Shown one piece after another: positions 35,205-43,676 of a stretch of 64,000 nucleotides of DNA (position 1 is its first letter; the number at the start of each line of letters is the position of its first letter). The notes under the pieces were generated by a model, which saw only the letters and a program-made list of their open reading frames with translations, had not been told where the DNA came from and made no database searches. A program made the position numbers and the translations under genes. The DNA lies in assembly GCA_020636845.1 (NCBI GenBank), contig JACJXD010000001.1:372001-436000 (forward strand), written 5' to 3'. Source of the DNA: Bacteroidales bacterium (GTDB taxonomy: Bacteria; Bacteroidota; Bacteroidia; Bacteroidales; Tenuifilaceae).

Positions 35205-36005
35205 TTATTCTTGAACTTTACCTTCGTTATCCATATTGGTCATGTTGTTCTTCTGCAGTAACTCACGAGCCAAATTTATATAGTTAGCTGAGCCAGTGGA
35301 AGCTGCATCGTACAAAATAACCGGTTTCCCATAGCTGGGAGCTTCGCTCAACTTAATGTTTCGTTGAATAATTGTTTCGAATACCATTTGCTGAAAATGC
35401 TTCCTAACCTCTTCAACAACCTGATTCGATAAACGTAAACGGGCATCATACATGGTAAGCAAGAAACCCTCTATCTTTAACTCGGTATTTAAACGAGTCT
35501 GAATTATTTTAACTGTATTCAACAGTTTTCCTAACCCTTCCAAAGCAAAGTACTCGCATTGTACGGGAATAATTACAGAATCTGCTGCTGTAAGAGCGTT
35601 TACGGTAATTAGGCCCAACGAAGGAGAGCAATCGATAAAAACGAAATCGTAGTCATCCTTAACCTTATCAATAACACCCTTTAGCATTCTTTCCCTATTA
35701 GGAAGGTTAAGCATTTCTATCTCGGCACCAACCAAGTCGATATGTGAAGGGATAAGGTCGAGACCTTTAATTTCGCTATTAAGAATAATATCCTTGGGAT
35801 TTACTTCGTCAACCAAACATTCGTAAATACTCGTTTTAATGTTACGTAAGTCGAAACCCGTACCTGATGTTGCATTGGCCTGGGGATCGGCATCAATAAG
35901 CAATACCTTTTTATCTAGGACGGCTAAACTAGCCGACAGGTTAATGGCTGTGGTTGTTTTACCAACGCCACCCTTTTGATTAGCTAATGCAATAACTTTT
36001 GCCAT
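35205..36005 (-). CDS. parA: Chromosome partitioning ATPase ParA (Soj)
   Basis: ParA is the deviant-Walker ATPase that moves ParB-bound origins. The 266-residue protein begins AKVIALANQKGGVGKTTTAINLSASLA (deviant Walker A), with LLIDADPQANAT, FIDCSPSLGLITVNAL (Walker B) and PVQCEYFALEGL. It is the chromosomal short form without an N-terminal HTH. A full promoter is visible upstream (minus strand TTTG, 20 bases, TATTTTTG; 36062 down to 36031), 25 bases before the start codon. Phased TCAACA repeats lie just upstream of that promoter. Confidence 0.96.
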   Translation of the reverse strand: MAKVIALANQKGGVGKTTTAINLSASLAVLDKKVLLIDADPQANATSGTGFDLRNIKTSIYECLVDEVNPKDIILNSEIKGLDLIPSHIDLVGAEIEMLNLPNRERMLKGVIDKVKDDYDFVFIDCSPSLGLITVNALTAADSVIIPVQCEYFALEGLGKLLNTVKIIQTRLNTELKIEGFLLTMYDARLRLSNQVVEEVRKHFQQMVFETIIQRNIKLSEAPSYGKPVILYDAASTGSANYINLARELLQKNNMTNMDNEGKVQE

Positions 36006-36030
36006 GTTTTATTAAGTGTTTATCAAAGGT

Positions 36031-36062
36031 CAAAAATAGTAATCACGCAAAATCCTTTCAAA
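36031..36062 (-). promoter_or_regulatory. parAB promoter (-33 and -7 elements)
   Basis: On the minus strand TTTG (36062-36059), 20 bases, then TATTTTTG (36038-36031): both Bacteroidota promoter elements are exact. The parA ATG follows 25 bases later. Confidence 0.75.
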
Positions 36063-36080
36063 GGTGAAGGGTTTGGAATA

Positions 36081-36118
36081 TCAATAAAAATCAACAAGTT
36101 GTCAACACGTTATCAACA
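36081..36118 (+). repeat. Phased TCAACA direct repeats
   Basis: TCAACA occurs at 36091, 36102 and 36113 (period exactly 11), preceded by TCAATA at 36081. The last copy sits in TTATCAACA, one mismatch from the DnaA box TTATCCACA, and the middle one in TTGTCAACA. The helical phasing suggests a protein bound on one face of the DNA. DnaA or a regulator of parAB are candidates. Confidence 0.6.
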
Positions 36119-36357
36119 GCGCCTTTACACCATGACAATCGCAAAAATAAAAAAACTTTCGATATGAACATAAGAATTTTACTAGCTTATGAATACCGAA
36201 TCAAACATTGATTAACGAATTGACATACTAACTGTTGCATATATAAAATTTGTATTCCTTTTAAAAAAACATTTTACAACACGCACATAATAAAATAGTT
36301 ACAAATTGAACTAATAAAAATATTTCATGATAAAAATCAACATAATAATATCAGAGT

Positions 36358-36365
36358 TATATTTG
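36358..36365 (+). promoter_or_regulatory. Predicted -7 promoter element for lipid kinase gene
   Basis: TATATTTG, exact match to TAnnTTTG, 25 bases before the TTG start at 36391. No TTTG at the -33 spacing. Confidence 0.55.
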
Positions 36366-36390
36366 CGGTGGATATCGATGCTATACTGCT

Positions 36391-37371
36391 TTGAAAAATT
36401 GGTTTGTTATCGTAAACCCAAGGGCCGGAGGCGGAAAGGGGAAAAGTGATTGGCCGTTAATTGAGCGGTTACTTACTGAACATGATATTGCATTTACGCA
36501 CGTTTTTACAGCACATAAACACCATGCGGTAGAACTTGCCGTGAATGCCATTACATCGGGTTATACAAAACTTATATCGGTTGGTGGCGACGGAACTCTA
36601 AACGAGGTAGTCAATGGAATTTTCTTACAAAATGTTGTATCGCCCAGCGAAATTACTGTGGGAGTAATTGGCGTGGGAACCGGCAACGACTGGTTTAGAA
36701 TGTACGAAATTCCTCATAGCTACGAAGCGTGTATTAAGGCTATAAAATCAAAAAATGTTTTCCATCAGGATGTTGGAATAGTGGAATACTACGAATCGAG
36801 CATTCTTCATAAGCGTTACTTTGTAAATGCTGCCGGTGTCGGTTTCGATGCCGAAGTGGCCTTTCGGACAAATCGCTTAAAGGATTTAGGTCGTAAAGGT
36901 ATGCTTCTCTACATTATCAGCTTGATTAAAGCCCTAATTCGCTACAAATCGACCAGGATGAACGTGAACGTTAACGGTTATCATTTTCAGGACAAGACTT
37001 TTAGCCTCACCGTTGGCATTTGTAAGTATAATGGCGCCGGCATGATGCAGGTTCCGTTTGCAATATCGGACGATGGGCTATTCGACATTACCATGATAAA
37101 GAAAATCAGCAAAATAAACGTACTTGCAAGCGTTACCCGACTTTATAACGGCACTATTTTAAAACATTCTAAAGTAACCGGCATTAGAGGAAATAGCATT
37201 GAAATAATGAGTATTCCCGGGGTAAACTTGGAAGCAGACGGAGAATCGTTAGGCGAAACGCCTTTAAAATTTACCATCCTACACAAAGCCCTTGCCGTAA
37301 TTGTTGCCGATAGCTACGTTTGCAACAACTCCATTGAAGAAGCAAACAAACACCTAATTAAAGTAGTTTAA
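36391..37371 (+). CDS. Diacylglycerol/lipid kinase family protein (paralogue 1)
   Basis: A 326-residue cytosolic, membrane-associated kinase of the DagK/YegS/LCB5 family that phosphorylates a lipid alcohol such as diacylglycerol. It begins WFVIVNPRAGGGKGK and has the catalytic-domain motif LISVGGDGTLNEVVNGI, GVIGVGTGNDWFRM and the C-terminal EADGESLGETP motif (HFDGE equivalent). The start is TTG at 36391: it is the only start upstream of the conserved NPRAGGG loop in this frame, and a -7 element lies just ahead. Its TAA overlaps the stop codon of the convergent paralogue in the shared TTAA at 37368-37371. The substrate cannot be decided. Confidence 0.87.
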   Translation: MKNWFVIVNPRAGGGKGKSDWPLIERLLTEHDIAFTHVFTAHKHHAVELAVNAITSGYTKLISVGGDGTLNEVVNGIFLQNVVSPSEITVGVIGVGTGNDWFRMYEIPHSYEACIKAIKSKNVFHQDVGIVEYYESSILHKRYFVNAAGVGFDAEVAFRTNRLKDLGRKGMLLYIISLIKALIRYKSTRMNVNVNGYHFQDKTFSLTVGICKYNGAGMMQVPFAISDDGLFDITMIKKISKINVLASVTRLYNGTILKHSKVTGIRGNSIEIMSIPGVNLEADGESLGETPLKFTILHKALAVIVADSYVCNNSIEEANKHLIKVV

Positions 37372-38240
37372 GGAATAATAACCTTTAACGCCTGAGGTTT
37401 TACCTCAGCCACTAATTTTTCGCCCATAATTGTCGGTTCCCCATCGAAATGAACAACTTCTGGCGCAGCACGTTCAATGGTAATTTTCTTTACCTTAAAA
37501 CTTTGAACATACCTACAAGAATCTATCTTCTTGCTAAACAGCCTTATTCCAATAGAAGGTGCTACATACTTTGGAAATGGCGAAAGAATGGCAACATCAA
37601 GCATTCCATCCTGCATGTTTGCTTCGGGAGCAATAAATGCGTTATTTCCCCATTGCGAAGCATTTGCTATGGTAATCAAAAATGCTTCTTTCTCGATTTC
37701 CTGATTGTTAAAAGAAATTTTATACGGTTTGGACTTATAGGTAAAATATTCAGAGAGCGTTGTTTTTACATAGTTGACGAATCCTCGCTCTCCTATATGC
37801 GAAAATTTATCGCCAACATAAGCATCAAAACCCAATCCCGCGGTACAAAAGAAAGGGACATCGTTTAGAACACCATAGTCCAACATGGCAATTTTACCAA
37901 GGTTCAACACCCGAATAGCTTTACCTGTTGCCATAGGAATTCTAAGGTGTCTAGCCAATCCGTTGCCCGACCCTCTCGGAATAACACCCATGGCGCCATC
38001 GGTATTTATTAACGCTTTTCCTACTTCGTTTACAGTTCCATCTCCACCAACCGCAACAATCCATCTTATGCCTCTTGTTAAACCGTCTTTGGCCATATTA
38101 AAAGCCTCGCCTGCAGCTGTGGTATATTTTATTTCCGAAGCAAACTGCTTTGCATCGAGATTATTTTTTACTAATGTTTCGAAACTATGTACATCGCCAG
38201 ACCCCGAAATAGGATTCACAATGAAAAGTACCTTCTCCAA
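37368..38240 (-). CDS. Diacylglycerol/lipid kinase family protein (paralogue 2)
   Basis: A 290-residue member of the same kinase family as its convergent neighbour: VLFIVNPISGSGDV, IVAVGGDGTVNEVGKAL, IPRGSGNGLARHL (the more typical PxGTxND region variant) and VHFDGEPTIMGEKL at the C-terminus. The start is TTG at 38240; no in-frame ATG exists between the upstream stop and the conserved N-terminus. A perfect TAACTTTG element lies 34 bases upstream on the minus strand (38275-38282). The two kinases differ throughout, so this is an old duplication or two separate lineages brought together, not a recent tandem copy. Confidence 0.87.
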   Translation of the reverse strand: MEKVLFIVNPISGSGDVHSFETLVKNNLDAKQFASEIKYTTAAGEAFNMAKDGLTRGIRWIVAVGGDGTVNEVGKALINTDGAMGVIPRGSGNGLARHLRIPMATGKAIRVLNLGKIAMLDYGVLNDVPFFCTAGLGFDAYVGDKFSHIGERGFVNYVKTTLSEYFTYKSKPYKISFNNQEIEKEAFLITIANASQWGNNAFIAPEANMQDGMLDVAILSPFPKYVAPSIGIRLFSKKIDSCRYVQSFKVKKITIERAAPEVVHFDGEPTIMGEKLVAEVKPQALKVIIP

Positions 38241-38274
38241 CGTATCTAATATTTTTAATTTGAGAAATAACCAA

Positions 38275-38282
38275 CAAAGTTA
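38275..38282 (-). promoter_or_regulatory. Predicted -7 promoter element for lipid kinase paralogue 2
   Basis: Minus-strand TAACTTTG, an exact TAnnTTTG match, with GTTG at the -33 spacing (38302-38305) as a partial second element. The TTG start follows after 34 bases. Confidence 0.5.
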
Positions 38283-38355
38283 GCAATAAACATTTTCATA
38301 TCAACGTTTTTTAAATTCCCGATAATCAACCTGCTGCTAAGTTATACGTTATAGT

Positions 38356-38363
38356 TATATTTG
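38356..38363 (+). promoter_or_regulatory. Predicted -7 promoter element for porQ
   Basis: TATATTTG, exact consensus match, 22 bases before the porQ ATG. No TTTG at the -33 spacing. Confidence 0.55.
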
Positions 38364-38385
38364 CAAGCAAGGGATAATTTTCAAC

Positions 38386-39432
38386 ATGCTGAATATAAAA
38401 CACATATTATTATACTTGCTACTTTTATTTACGGTGAAGTCCTACTCGCAGATTTCATCGAGCGCCGCATATCAGTTTCTAAACCTTAGTTATACAAGCC
38501 GAATTTCGGCTTTAGGCGGGAAACTGGCAACTCTCGACGAAAGCGACATTTCAACCGTATATGCCAATCCGGCCTTACTCGATTCTACCCTAAACAACCA
38601 CTTAGCAATATCTTATACAAAATATTTTGCCGGTATTAACTATGGCGCATTTTCGTACGGTCACTTTTTTAACAAAGTTGGAACTTTTGCCATAGGAGCC
38701 CAAACTGTTAATTACGGTTCGTTTATCGATGCAGACGAGGTTGGTACCATACAAGGATCATTTACAGCAAACGACCTGGCTTTTCAACTAAGCTACTCAA
38801 GAGCAATAGACTCTACATTAACCGTTGGAATTAGCGCAAAAACCGTTTTTTCGCATTTAGAACGATACAAATCCTACGGAATTGCCTTCGATATAGGAGG
38901 AAAATACCTTTCAAAAAGCAACCTTTTTAGTGCCGGCTTGGTACTCCGAAATATTGGCCACATGGTTAAAGCCTACACCCCAAACAACATGGAACCCATG
39001 CCCTTTGAGATTGTTGCCGGGATAAGCCAAAAATTGGCACATGCTCCTTTTAGGTTTATCGTTACATTTCATCAACTGCAAAACTTCGACATTTACTACG
39101 ATAACTCTCAACAAAATCAGGATGAAGTCTTGGATGACACTTCAACAAAAACAGGAATTGCCGAGAAAGTAGGAAGAGAGGTTCTGAGCCATACAATTAT
39201 TGGGGCAGAATTTGTACCTGTTAAAAACTTTTATCTTCGCTTTGGCTACAACTACCAACGAAGGAACGAACTAAAAGTAAATCAGAAAGTTTCGACGGTT
39301 GGCTTTAGTTGGGGAATTGGAATTCGTATATCGAAATTTAACATTAACTATAGCCGTGCAACCTACCATTTGGCTGGTCCTTCGAATAATTTTAGCATAA
39401 TAACCAACCTAAACAACTTCATCAAAAACTAA
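38386..39432 (+). CDS. porQ: Type IX secretion system protein PorQ
   Basis: PorQ is an outer membrane beta-barrel component of the T9SS attachment machinery that works with PorU, PorV and PorZ on cargo processing at the surface. The 348-residue protein has a signal peptide (residues 1-21, SYSQ) and the FadL/PorV-like N-terminal pattern AAYQFLNLSYTSRISALGGKLATLDESDISTVYANPALLD, then repeated amphipathic strands to a terminal barrel strand. The neighbours cmk and ispH follow, a porQ-cmk-ispH order I recall from other Bacteroidota. Two probable T9SS cargo proteins are encoded in the window (28747-31158 and 53308-54240). Confidence 0.88.
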   Translation: MLNIKHILLYLLLLFTVKSYSQISSSAAYQFLNLSYTSRISALGGKLATLDESDISTVYANPALLDSTLNNHLAISYTKYFAGINYGAFSYGHFFNKVGTFAIGAQTVNYGSFIDADEVGTIQGSFTANDLAFQLSYSRAIDSTLTVGISAKTVFSHLERYKSYGIAFDIGGKYLSKSNLFSAGLVLRNIGHMVKAYTPNNMEPMPFEIVAGISQKLAHAPFRFIVTFHQLQNFDIYYDNSQQNQDEVLDDTSTKTGIAEKVGREVLSHTIIGAEFVPVKNFYLRFGYNYQRRNELKVNQKVSTVGFSWGIGIRISKFNINYSRATYHLAGPSNNFSIITNLNNFIKN

Positions 39433-39456
39433 ACAAATCTATTCGGGCTTTTTCCA

Positions 39457-39464
39457 TACCTTTG
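39457..39464 (+). promoter_or_regulatory. Predicted -7 promoter element for cmk-ispH
   Basis: TACCTTTG, exact TAnnTTTG match in the porQ-cmk gap, 35 bases before the ATG at 39500. No TTTG at the -33 spacing. Confidence 0.45.
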
Positions 39465-39499
39465 TCTTCGCTTATACAAAATAACCTTAACATTTCTTG

Positions 39500-40198
39500 A
39501 TGATACATGCTATGAACGGTATTGTTATTGCTATTGATGGATTTTCGTCGTGTGGAAAAAGTACATTCGCCAAACAAATTGCCAAAAAGTTGGGCTATCT
39601 TTATATCGACAGCGGGGCCATGTATCGCGCTGTAACGTTAGAATTTATCAGAAGAAATATTATCTCGAAAAACAAAGTTGACGAGACTCAAATTCCCGAA
39701 ATACTTTCGAGCATAAACATTGGGTTTCACTTTAATCCGGACAAAAAGGCTTACGAAACAACCCTTAACGGCGAAGTTGTCGAAGAGGATATACGCAGTC
39801 CGAAGGTTGCCGATAAGGTAAGCTTGGTTGCAGCCATTCCACTGGTTCGAGAAAAAATGGTGGAGCAACAACAAAAACTCGGAGAGAATAAGAGCATTGT
39901 AATGGATGGACGCGACATTGGAACGGTTGTTTTTCCAAATGCCGAGTTAAAAATATTCATGACTGCCGACCCTGTTATTCGCGCCCAACGAAGGTTAAAA
40001 GAACTAAATGCAAAAGGCATTTCCATTACTCTCGATGAGGTTTTAAAAAATATTGAAGAAAGAGACTACATCGACCAAAACCGGGAAGTAGCACCACTAC
40101 GCAAAGCTCCCGATGCTGTAGTTTTGGACAATAGCCACATGACTGTTGATGAACAAATGGAGTGGGTTAACAGTTTAGTAACGGAACGTACACGATAA
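39500..40198 (+). CDS. cmk: Cytidylate kinase
   Basis: Cmk phosphorylates CMP and dCMP with ATP, feeding CDP to nucleic acid and phospholipid synthesis. The 232-residue protein has IVIAIDGFSSCGKSTFAKQIA (Walker A), YIDSGAMYRAVTL, the CMP-binding insert (about residues 60-120), VMDGRDIGTVVFPNAELKIFMTA and RAQRRLKEL. ATG at 39500 is reported; ATG at 39512 (MNGIVIAIDG) is an equally reasonable start, and a TTG at 39497 is unlikely. It is followed by ispH after 18 bases. Confidence 0.95.
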   Translation: MIHAMNGIVIAIDGFSSCGKSTFAKQIAKKLGYLYIDSGAMYRAVTLEFIRRNIISKNKVDETQIPEILSSINIGFHFNPDKKAYETTLNGEVVEEDIRSPKVADKVSLVAAIPLVREKMVEQQQKLGENKSIVMDGRDIGTVVFPNAELKIFMTADPVIRAQRRLKELNAKGISITLDEVLKNIEERDYIDQNREVAPLRKAPDAVVLDNSHMTVDEQMEWVNSLVTERTR

Positions 40199-40216
40199 GA
40201 TTATCAAAAAAACGGT

Positions 40217-41089
40217 ATGCTAGTTGAAATTGACAATAACGCAGGATTTTGTTTTGGAGTGATAAAGGCAGTAGAGATTGCCGAGAAGAAACTCGGCGAG
40301 CAGGATAAATTGTACTGCATTGGCGATATTGTTCATAACGAAGAGGAAATTAACCGGTTAAAAACAATGGGAATGGAAGTTATTTCCCATGCAGAACTTT
40401 CTAACCTTAAAAATAAAACCGTACTAATCCGTGCACACGGAGAACCTCCTTCAACTTATAAATTGGCAACCGAAAATGGCGTTATTTTAGTCGATGCTAC
40501 GTGTCCGGTAGTACTCAAGTTGCAAGAAAGGGTTCGCGATGCTTGGGAAAAAATGGCACTTTCGAATGGAACCGTTATTATTTACGGGAAAAAAGGCCAT
40601 GCTGAAGTTATAGGGTTGGTTGGACAAACAGAGGGGAATGCTGTTATTGTGGAAAAACCCGAAGATTTGGACAATATCGATTTCTCCAAGCCTGTCGAAG
40701 TATTTTCCCAAACAACAAAGGAGCCGGAAATGTATCAGGCTATTATCGAGAAGATAAAAACGCTCATGGCTCAACATTTTCCCAACCAGGAATCTCCTTT
40801 AAAAATTCACAATACCATTTGCGGACAGGTGGCAAACCGGAAAACCGAAATTAGAAAGTTTGCAACTTCACACGATGTTATTGTTTTTGTAAGCGGCAAA
40901 AAAAGTTCCAACGGAAAAATGCTTTTTCACGAATGCGAGGAAGCCAATAAGCAATCGCATTTTATTTCGGAAGTTTCCGAAATAAACCCTCAATGGTTTA
41001 AACAAGCAAGTTGCGTAGGCATTAGCGGAGCTACCTCAACCCCAAAATGGCTAATGGAACAAGTAGCCGCTGCTATAAAATCGATGTAG
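40217..41089 (+). CDS. ispH: 4-hydroxy-3-methylbut-2-enyl diphosphate reductase
   Basis: IspH (LytB) is the last enzyme of the methylerythritol phosphate pathway, reducing HMBPP to IPP and DMAPP with a [4Fe-4S] cluster. The 290-residue protein has the three cluster cysteines: AGFCFGV (Cys12), DATCPVV (near 97) and HNTICGQVANR (near 200). It also has RAHGEPPSTYKLA, and near the end KQASCVGISGATSTPKWL. The dependence on an MEP pathway, rather than mevalonate, fits Bacteroidota. Part of the cmk-ispH unit. Confidence 0.96.
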   Translation: MLVEIDNNAGFCFGVIKAVEIAEKKLGEQDKLYCIGDIVHNEEEINRLKTMGMEVISHAELSNLKNKTVLIRAHGEPPSTYKLATENGVILVDATCPVVLKLQERVRDAWEKMALSNGTVIIYGKKGHAEVIGLVGQTEGNAVIVEKPEDLDNIDFSKPVEVFSQTTKEPEMYQAIIEKIKTLMAQHFPNQESPLKIHNTICGQVANRKTEIRKFATSHDVIVFVSGKKSSNGKMLFHECEEANKQSHFISEVSEINPQWFKQASCVGISGATSTPKWLMEQVAAAIKSM

Positions 41090-41158
41090 CACGTTTCCCC
41101 GCGTTTTTAAACAGCCTTTTCGGTAAAATTTCTATCTTGGTCGTTTAATTGAAACAAA

Positions 41159-43645
41159 ATGCCGTCCAGCATTAAAAAATATGTTGATGTAATACTCCCT
41201 TTGGCTTTGCCAAAGTTATTCACCTATTCCATCCCCGCGGAACTAAACGAAAAAATTAAACTCGGTATGCGAGTGGTTGTACCATTTGGTAAAAAGAAAC
41301 TATACTCCGCAATTGCATTTAACATTCACACTAACGCACCTCAAGGATACGTAACAAAAGATATTCTCCAAAATATCGACGACGAGCCCATCGTGCTGGA
41401 TACGCAACTTAAGTTTTGGGAATGGATTTCCAGCTACTACATGTGCAGCCTAGGCGAAGTAATGAAAGCGGCACTCCCTTCGGGGTTAAAAATGGAAAGC
41501 GATTCGTACATCACAAAAACCGAAAATATAAACATAGAACTTACCGAGCAGGAAGTTATTGTGATGCACTTGCTGGAAAGCAAAAAAAGGATGTCGATAA
41601 AGAAAATTACCTCCGAAACCGGCATTGTCAATCCGTTATCCATAATAAAATCGTTACTGGCAAAGAATTCCATAACCATTTCGGAAGAAATTGAGTCCGA
41701 TTACCAACCCAAAACCGAGACTTACCTCAAACTGACAAAAGAATACAGAAATAGCCACAACCTGAATAAGTTACTCGACGATCTTAACAAAGCACCCGCC
41801 CAGCAAAGGGTTATAATTGCCATGCTTTCGATGTCCGAAAATCCTGCAAAGAGTTTTAATGTTGAAGTTTCCAAAAGCGAGGTACTTGGCAAAGTTGACG
41901 TTTCGGCTGGTGTTATCACTGCGCTTGCCCATAAAGGAATTTTGGAACAGTTCCAAAAAAATGTGTCCCGACTAGAACAATCGGACAACGGAAATGCCGA
42001 TAACTCGGCAGAACTCAACGCCAGTCAGGTAAGGGCATACAACGATATAAAGAAAAGTTTCGAAACTAAAAATGTTGTTCTGCTTCATGGCGTAACATCC
42101 AGCGGAAAAACCGAAATATATATCCACCTTATTGCAGAAGCCGTTGAGCAAGGAAAACAAGTGCTGTACCTTCTGCCCGAAATTGCGCTAACGGCGCAAA
42201 TAATCCATCGTTTGCGAAAAGTTTTTGGCGACAAAGTGGGCATTTACCACTCCAAGTACGGCGATGCTCGAAGGGTGGAAGTTTACAACGGAGTTTTACA
42301 GCAGGAACCAGACGATACTCATCCTGCCTACAGCATTATTCTTGGCGTTCGATCATCCATATTTCTTCCCTTCCAAAATTTGGGGTTGATAATTGTAGAT
42401 GAAGAACACGAAAGCACTTTTAAGCAAATGAATCCGGCTCCCCGGTATAACGCCCGCGATGCGGCCGTTGTTCTTGCTCAAATTCACAAAGCAAAAGTTT
42501 TACTCGGAACGGCAACGCCTGCAATAGAAACTTACCACAACGCACAAACCGGAAAATTCGGGTTGGTTGAACTTTCGGAACGTTACAGGGAAATGGAACT
42601 GCCTAAAGTTAACGTTGTAAACCTGAAAGAAGCCCGCCAACGAAAACAAATGCACTCTCACTTTTCGGCTCAACTTTTAAGCGAAATAGATGAAACTCTA
42701 AAACGGAACGAGCAGGTAATTCTGTTTCAAAACCGCCGAGGTTTTTCACCTTACATCGAATGTGAAGAATGTGGCTGGATTCCGCAATGCGAGCATTGCG
42801 ACGTAACTTTAACATACCATAAACATACAAATTCGCTGGTTTGCCACTACTGCGGTTTCACTATGAACCTACCCAACCAATGTATGGCTTGCGGAAGCCA
42901 CAAACTGGAACCAAAAGGATTTGGAACAGAGAAGGTTGAAGATGAACTAAAAATATTCTTCCCCGATGCAGTAATAGAACGAATAGACCTTGACACCACC
43001 CGTTCCAGAAATTCGTACGAACGAATTATTTCCGATTTCGAAGAGGGTAAAACGAATATTCTTATCGGAACTCAAATGGTTACCAAAGGGTTGGATTTTG
43101 ATAAGGTTAGCCTGGTTGGAATTTTGAATGCCGATAACATGCTTAACTTTCCGGATTTCAGGGCATTCGAACGAAGTTTTCAACTTATGTCGCAGGTTAG
43201 CGGAAGAGCCGGTCGAAAAGGCCGACAAGGTCTTGTTATAATTCAAACCACGCAGCCTACGCACCCCGTTATACAACAGGTTGTTAACCACGACTACAAC
43301 GACCTATACACACAGCAAATGGGAGAACGTCAAGCATACCTGTACCCTCCTTTTTGTCGGCTTCTGCAAATATCGCTAAAGCATAAGGACAAAGCACTGC
43401 TTAACGATACGGCAAACAGTTTTGCAAATGCGTTAAAACATAACCTTGGAGAGTATGTGCTCGGACCCGAAACTCCAACCGTTAGCAGAGTTCAAGGTTT
43501 ATACATTATGAACATTCTAATTAAAATTCCGCAAAAACTTCAACTTAACAGGGTAAAAGAACTAATAAACTACCACATCCAAAACGTCAAACAGCAACGC
43601 AACCTTTACGCGCTGGTTATAAACGTTGATGTGGACCCTCAATAG
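41159..43645 (+). CDS. priA: Primosomal protein N' (replication restart helicase PriA)
   Basis: PriA recognises stalled forks and D-loops and reloads the replicative helicase; it is a 3'-5' superfamily 2 helicase. The 828-residue protein has the N-terminal DNA-binding domain (VDVILPLALPKLFTYSIP), Walker A GVTSSGKTEIY (near residue 310), DEEHESTFKQ box (near 416), the two zinc-binding clusters CEECGWIPQCEHC and CHYCGF...CMACGS, and motif V/VI LIGTQMVTKGLDFDKV and QVSGRAGR. All helicase motifs are present. A TATCTTGG element (one mismatch to TAnnTTTG) lies just upstream. Confidence 0.97.
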   Translation: MPSSIKKYVDVILPLALPKLFTYSIPAELNEKIKLGMRVVVPFGKKKLYSAIAFNIHTNAPQGYVTKDILQNIDDEPIVLDTQLKFWEWISSYYMCSLGEVMKAALPSGLKMESDSYITKTENINIELTEQEVIVMHLLESKKRMSIKKITSETGIVNPLSIIKSLLAKNSITISEEIESDYQPKTETYLKLTKEYRNSHNLNKLLDDLNKAPAQQRVIIAMLSMSENPAKSFNVEVSKSEVLGKVDVSAGVITALAHKGILEQFQKNVSRLEQSDNGNADNSAELNASQVRAYNDIKKSFETKNVVLLHGVTSSGKTEIYIHLIAEAVEQGKQVLYLLPEIALTAQIIHRLRKVFGDKVGIYHSKYGDARRVEVYNGVLQQEPDDTHPAYSIILGVRSSIFLPFQNLGLIIVDEEHESTFKQMNPAPRYNARDAAVVLAQIHKAKVLLGTATPAIETYHNAQTGKFGLVELSERYREMELPKVNVVNLKEARQRKQMHSHFSAQLLSEIDETLKRNEQVILFQNRRGFSPYIECEECGWIPQCEHCDVTLTYHKHTNSLVCHYCGFTMNLPNQCMACGSHKLEPKGFGTEKVEDELKIFFPDAVIERIDLDTTRSRNSYERIISDFEEGKTNILIGTQMVTKGLDFDKVSLVGILNADNMLNFPDFRAFERSFQLMSQVSGRAGRKGRQGLVIIQTTQPTHPVIQQVVNHDYNDLYTQQMGERQAYLYPPFCRLLQISLKHKDKALLNDTANSFANALKHNLGEYVLGPETPTVSRVQGLYIMNILIKIPQKLQLNRVKELINYHIQNVKQQRNLYALVINVDVDPQ

Positions 43646-43676
43646 TCAAAGATTTAGAACCCAAACAACTAAGATT

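Larger units (their letters stand above)
36006..36390. other. AT-rich intergenic region between parA and a divergent lipid kinase gene
   Basis: This 385-base region holds the parA promoter (36031-36062), four phased TCAAYA repeats (36081-36118), a long AT-rich stretch, another AAATCAACA (about 36333-36341) and the -7 element of the kinase gene (36358-36365). I see no coding sequence or RNA gene. Confidence 0.6.

Noticed and set aside
36006..36390. Chromosomal replication origin at the parA upstream region
   Set aside because: DnaA-like repeats are present, but no dnaA, gidA or rpmH gene is nearby, and the plus-strand dcw cluster to the left points towards it, opposite to the usual leading-strand bias. 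Kept only as a repeat.
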